Counted from the stretch's first letter, positions 1-7,088 are shown. The stretch: 9,692 nucleotides of DNA from Novosphingobium sp. (GCA_028697875.1 JAQVEQ010000108.1:1-9692), one strand, 5' to 3'. A program made the numbers and translations. The notes: generated by a model from the sequence alone, not told the origin.

Positions 1-3000
1 TGAACGACACGTCGATATAGTCGCGCGCGTGCATGACCGGCACGGCCAGGTCTTCTTCCGACGGGCCGCTTTCGCCGTTCCGGCGCGGGATCAAGATCCG
101 GTCGTCGGTCATCGCGCTGAGGTGGCGGTGCTGGGCGCTCAGTGTCAGGCCGCCGCTCGACCAGCTGACCCTGCTGGCGGTCTTGAAGCGCGGACGCGCA
201 TCCCCGCAGGTCAGGCCGAAAGCGCCGGCGCATTTGTAGACCTGGTCGGGCAGGTCCTGGACCGGGGTGATGTCGAACGTGTCGAGCCAGGTGCCACGGA
301 TGTCGACGCTCAGCCTGCTGTCCTCACCCGCCAGGCCGAAGGGAAGCGACTTGCCCCACGACAGGCCGAAGTCGATGCCGGACGTCGTGATCTTGCCGAT
401 GTTGGTATAGGTGGCGAGGATGCTGTAGGGCGCTGCGATCGTCCCGTCGGCGGGATCGCGCCGGATGGCCTGGCACACGTCGCTCCCGGCGTCCTGGATG
501 ACGTTGTAACAGAGATCGAGAATGCTCTCCACGCCGCCGGCGAGGACCGAGATCGCGTCCTTTACGTTGATGTGGAAGTAGTCGACCGAAAGGCGCAGGT
601 CCGGGACGGCGCGCGGAGCGAGAGTGAAGCCGAAGCTGTAGGTGTCGGACCGTTCGACGTCGAGATCGGGATTGCCGCCATAGAGCGCGTCCACGCGCCC
701 GCCCGGCTGCAACATGGCATTGCCGACCATGGTCGCGGGGACCCCTGTCGCGATGCACAGGTCGCGCAAGGCCGTGTCGGCCGTCGCGCTGGCATCCGCG
801 CAGGGGTCGTTGGCCCGCGGGCGGTCGGCCGACTGGCCGCCGAACAGTTCCCCGATATTGGGCGCGCGCACCGCATGCTGCCATTGCCCGCGCAGGTTGA
901 GCCCGGGGGTCGGCATCCATTCGAGACCGCCGAGATAGGTCCACACCCCGTCGGCCACGGTCAGGTCGTAGTTCGAATAGCGGAAGGCGCCGTTGGCGGT
1001 GACTTGCCCGATGGGGGATTCCTTCGACAGCAACGGAAGCCGCATTTCGCCGAAGATCTCGTAGACGTTCACTTCGCCCTCGGTCGGCGAATAGGCGTCG
1101 AAGCCCACCGCATCGCCGCTTTCCAGCGCCGGGTCGGAACTGGAGCGGACATAGGCGGAGCGCCATTCGGTGCCCAGCGATGCGCTGAGCGGCCCGGCAG
1201 GCAGCGGAACGACGTCGCTCGTCATGACGGCCGAGGCCACTTGCAGCCGGGTGGTCGTTGGGTTGCTGGTGTCGATCCGCAGCTGCTGGACCGCTTCGCC
1301 GGAAATGCCGCCCGCGCCGAACAGGTTGACCAGCGGGTCCGACCCGCCGGTCCCGCGCAGCACGCCGGCCGCCAGCCCGCTGTAGGACACCATGTTGTTG
1401 AGATGGGTCTGGCTGTCGGCCTGGCTGTAGAAATAGGAGACGTCGTAATGCAGGTTGCGCAGGAACGTGTCGCTCGCATTGCCGAGGTCGCCCCTGATAC
1501 CGCCGCCGGCGCGGTATGAATCGCGTTCGACCAGCGCCTGCCTGGGGCCGAATTCGGTAAAGCGGCGATTGACGCGGAGGTTCACCTTTCCGTCGTTGTA
1601 GTTGGAACCCGTCTCCAGCAGGTCGAGCTGGTGGAAGACTTCGTTCATTTCCGCCGACACGTAGGGATTGTCGACGTCGAACGACAGCGTGCCCGCCAGG
1701 TTCGCTTCGGCGAGCTGCATGTCCACTTCGTTGTGGTAATAGGAGACTTCGCCGTAGAGCGTCAGCGCATCGCTGACGTCGAAATGGGTGAAAGCCGATG
1801 CGCCGTAACGCTTCGCCGGCGTCTGAAGGTAGTTGAGCAGCGCGTAGTTGTAGCGGTCTTCCGGATCGTTGTGCGCACGCGCATCGGAGCCCGCGCCATC
1901 GAACGTGAAACCGGTCGAGCCGATATCCGCCAGCCCCGCCGCGGTCAGCGCGTCGCGCAGCCCGTCCATTCCCGGTTGCAGCAACTGGTCGCCATAGGGG
2001 ATATAGGAAAAGCTGCCGTCGGGCGAACGCAGCGAGCCCGTTTCGACCAGCGCGGGGTTCCAGTCCGCGTCATAGCCGTCGTCCAGCACGTGGGCGGAAT
2101 AGGAGCGCGCGGCCTGGCGGATGCCGTCGCGTTCGTAGTAGTTGCCGGAAATCACGAAATTGCCGCGCCCGCCGGCGAAGTTCGTGCCCCAGGTCAGGTC
2201 GAAATTGCGGGTCAGCCCGTCGCCGCGCGTGTCGCCGCTCAGCTGTGCGCGGGCTTCGACGCCTTCGAAGTCGTCGCGCAGGATGAAGTTGGTCACGCCC
2301 GCGATCGCGTCGGAGCCATAGACGGCGGAGGAACCGCCGGTGACGGTTTCGATCCGCTCCACCAGGGCGGCGGGAATCACGTTGATATCGGTAACCTGGT
2401 CCTGTCCGAAGAAGATGTAGCGGCGGCCGTTGACCAGGACGAGATTGCGGTTCGAACCCAGGCCGCGCAAGTCGAGCTGCGCGGCACCGGTGCCCGGGTT
2501 GTTCGAGCGCGAGGTGAAGCCGCCCGAATATTGCGGCTGGCGGATGAGGATGTCTTCCAGCACGGTCGAACCGCTGGCTTCGATTTCCTCCTTGCCGAGC
2601 GTGGTGACGGGCGTGGACGTCTCCTCGACCGTATGGGCGAGGCGCGACCCGGTGACGACGATCGGCTGTTCGGCGAAATACTGCGTTTCCGATCCTTCGC
2701 CCTGCTGTCCGGCGGACACGGCGGAACCGTTGTAAGTGGCGCGCAGCATGACTGTTGCGCCGGTGCTTTTCACGATTTCGAGCCCGCTCCCGGCGATCAG
2801 CCGGCGGAGGGCTTCGTCGGATTGCAGTTCGCCCTTGATCGGGGCGGACCGGATCGCCGCGATCTTTTCACTCGGGAAGAATATCTGGACTCCGGCTTGC
2901 CTTGCATATTCGTTCAGTGCGTTAGGAAGTGATTGTGCGGGTATGTCAAAATAATGAGTAGAACTTTCTTTTGCTTCCGATGTTGTTGAAATAATTGCTG

Positions 3001-3052
3001 CGGGAATCATGCAGGCATATTTCATAGACGACAGAAAACGACTGTTGGTCAT
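1..3052 (-). CDS. TonB-dependent receptor with N-terminal STN signalling domain (FecA-like transducer), C-terminus beyond the window
   Basis: Outer-membrane beta-barrel receptor that imports a ligand using TonB energy and signals ligand binding inward. The reading frame is open for 1017 codons from ATG at 3052 to the window edge. A signal peptide spans about residues 1-27 (hydrophobic core near 12-22, likely cleavage after TSEA). The STN domain covers about 33-103 (FDIPAQSLPNALNEYARQAG). A TonB-box-like stretch, PIVVTGSR, lies at 130-137. The plug follows to about 262, with NLVLVNGRR and GGSSAVYGSDAIAGVTNF. The rest is barrel, including the conserved PLSASLGTEWR segment and two paired-Cys loops (NDPCAD...LRDLC and DLCYNVIQDAGSDVC). 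The final strands, probably fewer than 100 residues, are missing. The start is supported by AGGGG five bases upstream (3058-3062); the next Met, codon 10, has no such site. It lies 83 bp after fecR on the same strand, so it is the likely output of that FecI/FecR pair. I see no frameshift. The ligand is unknown; siderophore, haem or a carbohydrate/aromatic compound are all possible. Confidence 0.93.
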   Translation of the reverse strand, partial: MTNSRFLSSMKYACMIPAAIISTTSEAKESSTHYFDIPAQSLPNALNEYARQAGVQIFFPSEKIAAIRSAPIKGELQSDEALRRLIAGSGLEIVKSTGATVMLRATYNGSAVSAGQQGEGSETQYFAEQPIVVTGSRLAHTVEETSTPVTTLGKEEIEASGSTVLEDILIRQPQYSGGFTSRSNNPGTGAAQLDLRGLGSNRNLVLVNGRRYIFFGQDQVTDINVIPAALVERIETVTGGSSAVYGSDAIAGVTNFILRDDFEGVEARAQLSGDTRGDGLTRNFDLTWGTNFAGGRGNFVISGNYYERDGIRQAARSYSAHVLDDGYDADWNPALVETGSLRSPDGSFSYIPYGDQLLQPGMDGLRDALTAAGLADIGSTGFTFDGAGSDARAHNDPEDRYNYALLNYLQTPAKRYGASAFTHFDVSDALTLYGEVSYYHNEVDMQLAEANLAGTLSFDVDNPYVSAEMNEVFHQLDLLETGSNYNDGKVNLRVNRRFTEFGPRQALVERDSYRAGGGIRGDLGNASDTFLRNLHYDVSYFYSQADSQTHLNNMVSYSGLAAGVLRGTGGSDPLVNLFGAGGISGEAVQQLRIDTSNPTTTRLQVASAVMTSDVVPLPAGPLSASLGTEWRSAYVRSSSDPALESGDAVGFDAYSPTEGEVNVYEIFGEMRLPLLSKESPIGQVTANGAFRYSNYDLTVADGVWTYLGGLEWMPTPGLNLRGQWQHAVRAPNIGELFGGQSADRPRANDPCADASATADTALRDLCIATGVPATMVGNAMLQPGGRVDALYGGNPDLDVERSDTYSFGFTLAPRAVPDLRLSVDYFHINVKDAISVLAGGVESILDLCYNVIQDAGSDVCQAIRRDPADGTIAAPYSILATYTNIGKITTSGIDFGLSWGKSLPFGLAGEDSRLSVDIRGTWLDTFDITPVQDLPDQVYKCAGAFGLTCGDARPRFKTASRVSWSSGGLTLSAQHRHLSAMTDDRILIPRRNGESGPSEEDLAVPVMHARDYIDVSF

Positions 3053-3135
3053 GGTGGCCCCTGGATTGTCTGCAAAGCAAGAATTGCTCTCACTTGTTAA
3101 GACGGTTGGGTGTTACGGTTCCGCCATCGTGAAAA

Positions 3136-4179
3136 CTATTTTTTTCTGGTCAGGAGGTAATTGCCGTCTGCGGGCTGGACCTCGATGTCGAGGCTCGTCC
3201 GCAGCGCATCGAGGAAGGCCGAAGGATCGGTCGAGGTGAAACGCCCGCCGACGCGAATGCCGGCGAGATCGGAATCGATGATGACGATCTTGTTGCGCAG
3301 GTAGCGGTTGTATTCGTCCAGCGCGGCCGACAGCGGTTCGTCCTGGAACAGGATCTCGCCGTTCTGCCAGGCCAGCGTTTCCGCCATCTGTTGTTGCGAG
3401 GCCGCGCGGACGCTCGGTGTCCCGCTGGTCAGCAGAAGCGTGTGGTACGCCCCGGCCCGGTTATCCGGCTGCGCGGAATGAAGGGCTTGCGTTTCGCCGT
3501 GGGCCTCCCCTTTCAGGACCATCACGTCCAGCGCACCCGCTTTCAGCCGGGCATTGAAGCGGCCTGCGGAAAGCCGGGCCCTGAGCCCCGCGCTTTCCAG
3601 CGAAAGCGTGTCCGTGCCTGGCAATATGTCGAGCGCGACTTCGCCGCGGCCGAGGCGGACGACCCGCCGCTCGCCGTCCATCTTCCAGGCAATCGCGCTG
3701 TCGGTGTTGAGCATCGCCGTGCTGCCGTCGGGTAGGCGCACGCTTTTCGTTTCCCCTACGCCCGTCTCGGCCCGGTCCCAGGCATAGGCGCGGGACGTCA
3801 GTATGCCGCCTCCGGCGAAGACGCCCACGATGGAAGCGGCCATGGCCGCGCGCATCAGGGCGCGGCGGGATATGGGGGCTGGGCTTGCGATGCCGTTCTC
3901 CGCCCCGCTGGCATTGCCGAACTGTTCCCAGCTCGCCTGGACGCGGGCGAAAGCGATGGCGTGGGCCGGGCTCCGGCTGCGCCAGCGTTCGAACGCGTCC
4001 CGGTCGGCGGTACCCAGCTCCAGCCGGGCCAGCCACTGGGCGGCCTCTTCCGCAAGGTGTTCCCGGTCAGAAGGGCGGATAACAGATATGTCGTGTCTCC
4101 CGGCTGCATGTCCGCCTTGCTGGTCCTGCGGGGGGCAGGTCCTACAGGGAATGATGCTTGGAGTCGGGAATTCCGCCAA
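3136..4179 (-). CDS. FecR-type anti-sigma factor / transmembrane signal transducer
   Basis: Inner-membrane protein that holds and controls the adjacent FecI-type sigma factor and receives the signal from the receptor's STN domain in the periplasm. Numbered from the TTG at 4179 (347 aa), the cytoplasmic DUF4880 region is about 42-84 (EEAAQWLARLELGTADRDAFERW). A hydrophobic segment runs about 109-129 and is preceded by a twin-arginine pair (SRRAL). The FecR domain is about 139-235 (TGVGETKSVRLPDGSTAMLNT). The C-terminal STN-interacting region is about 268-345 (WQNGEILFQDEPLSAALDEYNRY). The end at 3136 is firm; the start is not. No in-frame ATG or GTG exists before codon 109. The TTG lies 24 bp after the fecI stop with a poor ribosome site and would add a 30-residue, Cys/Pro-rich leader unusual for FecR. 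A better-placed ribosome site precedes ATA at 4089, which would give 317 aa beginning (M)SVIRPSDREHL. Confidence 0.9.
   Translation of the reverse strand: MAEFPTPSIIPCRTCPPQDQQGGHAAGRHDISVIRPSDREHLAEEAAQWLARLELGTADRDAFERWRSRSPAHAIAFARVQASWEQFGNASGAENGIASPAPISRRALMRAAMAASIVGVFAGGGILTSRAYAWDRAETGVGETKSVRLPDGSTAMLNTDSAIAWKMDGERRVVRLGRGEVALDILPGTDTLSLESAGLRARLSAGRFNARLKAGALDVMVLKGEAHGETQALHSAQPDNRAGAYHTLLLTSGTPSVRAASQQQMAETLAWQNGEILFQDEPLSAALDEYNRYLRNKIVIIDSDLAGIRVGGRFTSTDPSAFLDALRTSLDIEVQPADGNYLLTRKK
4087..4101 (-). promoter_or_regulatory. Ribosome-binding site and candidate non-canonical ATA start of fecR
   Basis: On the minus strand GGGAGA (4101-4096) is followed by six bases and then ATA (4089-4087), in frame with FecR. 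The protein from there, (M)SVIRPSDREHLAEEAAQWL, has the short leader before the DUF4880 domain that is usual for FecR proteins. The upstream TTG at 4179 has only a weak site. The codon may be an ATG-to-ATA change, a functional rare start, or a base error. This is inference from spacing and domain position. Confidence 0.45.
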
Positions 4180-4203
4180 GGCCTGTGCAAATTTATTTGT
4201 GGG

Positions 4204-4779
4204 TCAGCCGGTTGCGGCGTCGTCCCGCTGCACGATGCCGGGGCCTTCGTGAACGTCCTTGGGCTCGACCGTGTCGAGCGCTCTCGACAAGAGAACCAGG
4301 GCCCGCGCGAGCCGCTTTTCCATGGTCGACAGGCTGATGCCGAGTTCGCGCGCGATTTCCCTTGGCGGCTGTCCGTCAAAACGGCGGCGGATCAGTACGG
4401 TGCGGCACCGTTCGGGCATGGCGTTCAGCGCGGTGCGGACGCGGCCGACCAGGTCCTTGCCCGAGGCGATTCGGAACTGGTCGGGGGTGTCGTCCTCGAC
4501 ATCGAAATCCTCGATGTCCGATATGCGCTGGAATTCGACGATCTTGGCGCGCCGCAGACGTTCGATCGACATGTTGCGCAACATGCGCAGGACATACTGG
4601 CGCGGATAGGCGATCGAGGCCCAGCCATCCATGGCGAACAGTCTGGCGAAGGCTTCCTGCACCAGGTCATGTGCCGCGTCTGCATCGCGTTCCAGCCGCC
4701 GGGCCGCCTCCAGGAAAGCGGGTTCGTGAGGCAGGACCTCATCGATGAACCAACGGTCTATGGGGCGTAAGGCGGGCAT
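4204..4779 (-). CDS. ECF RNA polymerase sigma factor, FecI type
   Basis: Alternative sigma factor that recruits RNA polymerase to the promoter of its partner receptor after a signal through FecR. It has 191 residues, the usual ECF size. The sigma-2 region is about 12-80, with DLVQEAFARLFAM at 38-50 (core-binding helix) and PRQYVLRMLRNMSIERLRR at 59-77 (-10 recognition). An acidic linker, DIEDFDVEDDTPDQF, spans about 88-102. The sigma-4 region is about 108-165 and ends in the -35-reading helix-turn-helix REIARELGISLSTMEKRLARAL, close to the FecI-family consensus. The ATG at 4779 has no strong Shine-Dalgarno sequence, but residues 1-20 (RPIDRWFIDEVLPHE) fit the normal FecI N-terminus. It is followed by fecR and the receptor gene on the same strand. 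The stop is TGA in the same frame as fecR, eight codons before that gene's TTG. Confidence 0.93.
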   Translation of the reverse strand: MPALRPIDRWFIDEVLPHEPAFLEAARRLERDADAAHDLVQEAFARLFAMDGWASIAYPRQYVLRMLRNMSIERLRRAKIVEFQRISDIEDFDVEDDTPDQFRIASGKDLVGRVRTALNAMPERCRTVLIRRRFDGQPPREIARELGISLSTMEKRLARALVLLSRALDTVEPKDVHEGPGIVQRDDAATG

Positions 4780-4842
4780 CGGACTCGCAGCGCGACGGAA
4801 GTTTGGGCGTGCTGCTAGCGATCCAATGTTGCGGTGCGGTGA

Positions 4843-4870
4843 CGGCAGGCGCGATTTCGCGTTCCTGCCG
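4843..4870. repeat. Strong inverted repeat (hairpin) between the peroxidase gene and fecI
   Basis: CGGCAGG (4843-4849) pairs with CCTGCCG (4864-4870), and an inner CGCG (4850-4853) pairs with CGCG (4858-4861) around an ATTT loop. Only two unpaired bases (TT, 4862-4863) interrupt the stem. It lies in the 138-bp gap, 48 bp after the glutathione peroxidase stop and 63 bp before the fecI start. There is no T-run after it in the direction of transcription, so it is not a textbook intrinsic terminator. It may still limit read-through from the peroxidase gene into fecI, or be a dispersed palindromic element. Confidence 0.55.
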
Positions 4871-4917
4871 CCGAGATTCCGTGGCGAAGTGGCCCCCGGT
4901 GGCGGAATGTGGGGTGT

Positions 4918-5469
4918 TCAGGCGTTCAGGGCTTCGTCGATCGCGGCGTTCAGGGCGGCATCGTCCGGCGGCGTATCGGGCGCGAAACGGCCGATCACGG
5001 CACCGTCCTTGCCGATCAGGAACTTCTCGAAGTTCCACAGCACTTCGGGCTTCGGCCAGATCGGGATGTCCTTGCCCGCCAGCCGTTCGCGCATCGCTTC
5101 GCCATTGGGGCTGGCCGCTTCCGGCCGGGCCGCGGTGAGCGCGGCATAGAGCGGGTGCCGGTCCTCGCCCGCCACGCTGATCTTGGAGAACATCGGGAAG
5201 GTCACGTCGTAAGTGAGGGAGCAGAAGCTCGCGATTTCCTCGTCCGTGCCGGGTTCCTGAGCGAGGAAGTTGTTCGCCGGGAAGCCGAGGACGGCGAAGC
5301 CCTGGTCCTTGCGGTCGCGATAGAGCTTTTCGAGTCCCTCGTATTGCGGGGTGAGGCCGCACTTGGAGGCGACATTCACGACGAGCACGACCTTGCCCGC
5401 GTAATCGCCCAAGGCGGCGCCCTTGCCGTCGATGGTCTTGAGCGGGATGGACTGGATTTCGGTGGCCAT
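4918..5469 (-). CDS. Glutathione peroxidase family protein (Cys type, probably thioredoxin-dependent)
   Basis: Peroxidase of the thioredoxin-fold GPx family that reduces hydrogen peroxide and lipid hydroperoxides, most likely in the cytoplasm since no signal peptide is seen. It has 183 residues, slightly longer than most bacterial members. The peroxidatic residue is Cys37 in VNVASKCGLTPQY, where animal enzymes carry selenocysteine. The other tetrad residues are visible: Gln71 in FLAQEPGTDEEI and Trp145/Asn146 in LWNFEKFLIGKDG. Cys83 in SFCSLTYDVTFPMFSKI fits the resolving cysteine of the two-Cys, thioredoxin-using subtype. The ATG at 5469 has GGAG nine bases upstream and starts MATEIQSIPLKTIDG, the normal family N-terminus. 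The frame stays open upstream to another Met at 5607, but those residues have no GPx character and lie over a decayed gene on the other strand. It is probably its own transcription unit; its promoter would lie within about 5480-5560, where I see no clear boxes. Confidence 0.93.
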   Translation of the reverse strand: MATEIQSIPLKTIDGKGAALGDYAGKVVLVVNVASKCGLTPQYEGLEKLYRDRKDQGFAVLGFPANNFLAQEPGTDEEIASFCSLTYDVTFPMFSKISVAGEDRHPLYAALTAARPEAASPNGEAMRERLAGKDIPIWPKPEVLWNFEKFLIGKDGAVIGRFAPDTPPDDAALNAAIDEALNA

Positions 5470-5529
5470 GTTTCGTTTCTCCGGTTGGATGCGGGCGATG
5501 GAAAAAGAGGGCTCCTGCGCGATCGCGAG

Positions 5530-6094
5530 ATGGACCCCGAAGAAGCCAGGAACTCCCCCGGGATGGTCAAGGGTCCTTTCACCGTCACCGGCCTCATCAA
5601 CCTGCACATGGGGGCCGGGTGGCTGATCTACGGCAACTGGCCGAACCGGGGCCTACGAAAACCGCAAGCGGCTGCGCGGTTTCTACAGCCGCGACGAGTT
5701 CAATGCCTGGGATGCGGTGCAGCGTGTCCACTGGGACAAGGACCTGGCGACGCAGGTCGGCGTGCGGATGATGTACGATATCGGTCCGGTCCGGCAGATG
5801 CACATCAGCCATTACCTGACCAACTATGCCGGCGACGATGCGTGGATTTACCGGATCCGCTAAGAATTCCGGCGTTTCAACTGCATGGGCGACGTAACCT
5901 GGCTGACCGGGACGGTTACGGATGCGCGGGTCGATCCCGAACTGGGGCCTCTGGTGGAGCTTTCCGTCACCGGCACCAATCAGCGCGGGTCCGAAAACGT
6001 CCGGGCGACAGCGACGATCCTGGTGGCTTCGCGCAAGCATGGCCCGGTGAAGCTGCCGCGGGCCCCCGGACCGACGCCGTACCGGCGGGTCTAG
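5530..6094 (+). pseudogene. Decayed MaoC / FAS1-like acyl-CoA dehydratase (frameshift plus internal stop, 5' part missing)
   Basis: Remnant of a hotdog-fold enoyl-CoA hydratase/acyl dehydratase. Three pieces join into one family-like sequence. The first (5530 to about 5650) reads GMVKGPFTVTGLINLHMGAGW and ends GNWPNR. One extra base near 5647-5651 (a GGGG run) shifts the frame, after which it reads AYENRKRLRGFYSRDEF and then AVQRVHWDKDLATQVGVRMMYDIG, HYLTNYAGDDAWIYRIR. TAA at 5861-5863 interrupts, and the same frame continues EFRRFNCMGDVTWLTGTVTD to TAG at 6092-6094. The VHWD, YDIG, GDDAW and GDVTWLTG elements recur in this family. About 185 residues remain. Before about 5563 the match fades, and the 5' end abuts the divergent peroxidase gene, so the N-terminal half appears lost. 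A base error could explain the frameshift but hardly all three defects. The original substrate is unknown. Confidence 0.75.
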
Positions 6095-6118
6095 AGGTAT
6101 GGCCGGTCAGGTAATGAA

Positions 6119-6148
6119 TTGAGGTGTATATTTGCGCCACGGGATAAT
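6119..6148 (+). promoter_or_regulatory. Possible sigma-70 promoter of the GntR-type regulator gene
   Basis: TTGAGG (6119-6124) and GATAAT (6143-6148) are separated by 18 bases and match the -35 and -10 consensus at four and five of six positions. They lie about 45 bp before the regulator's ATG, in a short AT-richer stretch after the pseudogene stop. A single match by eye in a 98-bp gap is modest evidence. Confidence 0.35.
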
Positions 6149-6192
6149 TTCAGTTAGCGCGAAAGGCGGATCATTTAAGGACTTGAGGGACG

Positions 6193-6999
6193 ATGGCGGG
6201 AACGCAAGGCAAGACGGCCAAGGGGAAGGCCAGCTCGGCGGTAAGCCAGGCGGCGGCGACCTTGCGCTCTTACGCGATGTCGGTCGAAGAAGGGCAGCTC
6301 CTCGGATCGGAAGAAGAGCTTTGCGAACGGCTCGGCGTGAGCCGGCCGACCTTGCGCCAGGCGGCCGCCCAAGTGGCGCAGGAAAATCTCATCGCGATCA
6401 GGCGCGGCGTCGGCGGCGGCTATTTCGCGCGGGTTCCGGACAGCATGACCGTCAGCCGCATCGCGGCGATCTACCTGCAGTCGCGCGACGCGGGCCTGGA
6501 GGAAATCATCAATGCGATGAAGCCGATCAGGATCGAAATCGCGGCATTGGCGACGCGCAACCGCGATCCCGACATGCTCGAGGAACTGCGCGCTTTCCTG
6601 GCCGCCGAAGAGGATTACGTCAAGGGTGGCGATCACGGCTATCGCGCCTTCCTGCGCAGCGAGCGCGAGTTCGGCAAGGTCATCGGCCGGATGAGCGGCA
6701 ACACCGTGCTCACGCTGTTCCTCAACATCCTTTACGACTTCACCGCGCTGCTGCGCCGTGACGAGGACGTCCCGGTCAACCGGCCGGAACGTGTCGAGGC
6801 ATACCGGGAACTGCGCTCGCGCATGGCGCGGGCGATCCTCGAAGGGGACGAGGAAATCGCGATCGTGGCGACCCGCCGCTGCTCCGAAATCATCAGCGAC
6901 TGGATGCGCGAGGACTTCGGCGGGCGGCGTTTCGGCAGTGCGATCGCCGAAGGGTTCGGCGCGGCCGGCGGCGGGAAGGATCCGCAGCCCGCCGACTGA
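6193..6999 (+). CDS. GntR family transcriptional regulator, FCD (FadR) subfamily
   Basis: DNA-binding regulator, usually a repressor relieved by an acyl-CoA or organic acid. It has 268 residues. The winged helix-turn-helix spans about 18-82, with SEEELCERLGVSRPTLRQAAAQVAQENL as the recognition core and RRGVGGGYFARVP as the wing. The all-helical FCD effector domain spans about 105-238 (INAMKPIRIEIAALATRN to RRCSEIISDWM). Many FCD proteins carry an Asp and three His that bind a metal. At the expected places I read REFGKVIGRMSGN and EIAIVATRRCSEII, with no His, so this member probably binds its ligand without that metal site. A Gly/Ala/Pro-rich tail follows. The ATG at 6193 is preceded by GAGGGA at a short spacing. 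It sits between a dead dehydratase gene and an acyl-CoA gene pair, so control of the neighbouring acyl-CoA genes is likely but inferred. Confidence 0.92.
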   Translation: MAGTQGKTAKGKASSAVSQAAATLRSYAMSVEEGQLLGSEEELCERLGVSRPTLRQAAAQVAQENLIAIRRGVGGGYFARVPDSMTVSRIAAIYLQSRDAGLEEIINAMKPIRIEIAALATRNRDPDMLEELRAFLAAEEDYVKGGDHGYRAFLRSEREFGKVIGRMSGNTVLTLFLNILYDFTALLRRDEDVPVNRPERVEAYRELRSRMARAILEGDEEIAIVATRRCSEIISDWMREDFGGRRFGSAIAEGFGAAGGGKDPQPAD

Positions 7000-7041
7000 G
7001 CCCGCCGGTTGAGGCCATTGGCGCGCGAAGATGCGCCTGTT

Positions 7042-7068
7042 CCCCTAAAGATATATCTGTATAAGGGG
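7042..7068. promoter_or_regulatory. Palindromic AT-rich site, candidate operator upstream of the IclR remnant
   Basis: CCCCT (7042-7046) and AGGGG (7064-7068) form outer inverted arms around an AT-rich centre that includes the perfect 10-bp palindrome AGATATATCT (7049-7058). It lies in the 89-bp gap between the GntR gene stop and the headless IclR gene, in otherwise GC-rich DNA. Such sites near regulator genes are often operators. Which protein would bind is unknown; the adjacent GntR protein is the obvious candidate. Confidence 0.4.
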
Positions 7069-7088
7069 CGGAGTGGCTGCCAAGGGGC

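Noticed and set aside
29..2932. Long open frames on the plus strand (29-1519 and 1631-2932) opposite the receptor gene
   Set aside because: They are GC-codon shadows of the minus-strand receptor. Their translations are low-complexity Arg/Ala/Gly-rich with no recognisable domain, while the minus frame gives an unbroken TonB-dependent receptor.
3076..3088. AGCAA / TTGCT hairpin upstream of the receptor gene
   Set aside because: Only five base pairs with a three-base loop; this is too weak to call an operator or attenuator by eye.
3855..4379. Alternative minus-strand frame across the fecR start, with an ATG at about 4110
   Set aside because: Its translation does not contain FecR sequence and leaves the frame of the DUF4880 domain; FecR homology is in the other frame throughout.
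5359..5361. Possible selenocysteine at the peroxidase active site
   Set aside because: The codon for residue 37 encodes Cys directly; no in-frame TGA is present.
5518..5527. Perfect palindrome CGCGATCGCG
   Set aside because: GCGATCGC-type words are frequent in GC-rich alphaproteobacterial genomes, and this one has no partner or consistent position relative to a gene start.
5470..5607. Longer N-terminus for the glutathione peroxidase, from Met at 5607
   Set aside because: The extra 46 residues have no GPx or signal-peptide character and cover the dehydratase remnant. ATG 5469 has a GGAG site and gives the normal family start.
6969..6994. Inverted repeat CGGCGGG / CCCGCCG at the end of the GntR gene, as a terminator
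   Set aside because: It lies inside the coding sequence just before the stop, has a 12-base loop and no T-run, and such repeats are common in GC-rich Gly/Ala/Pro coding tails.
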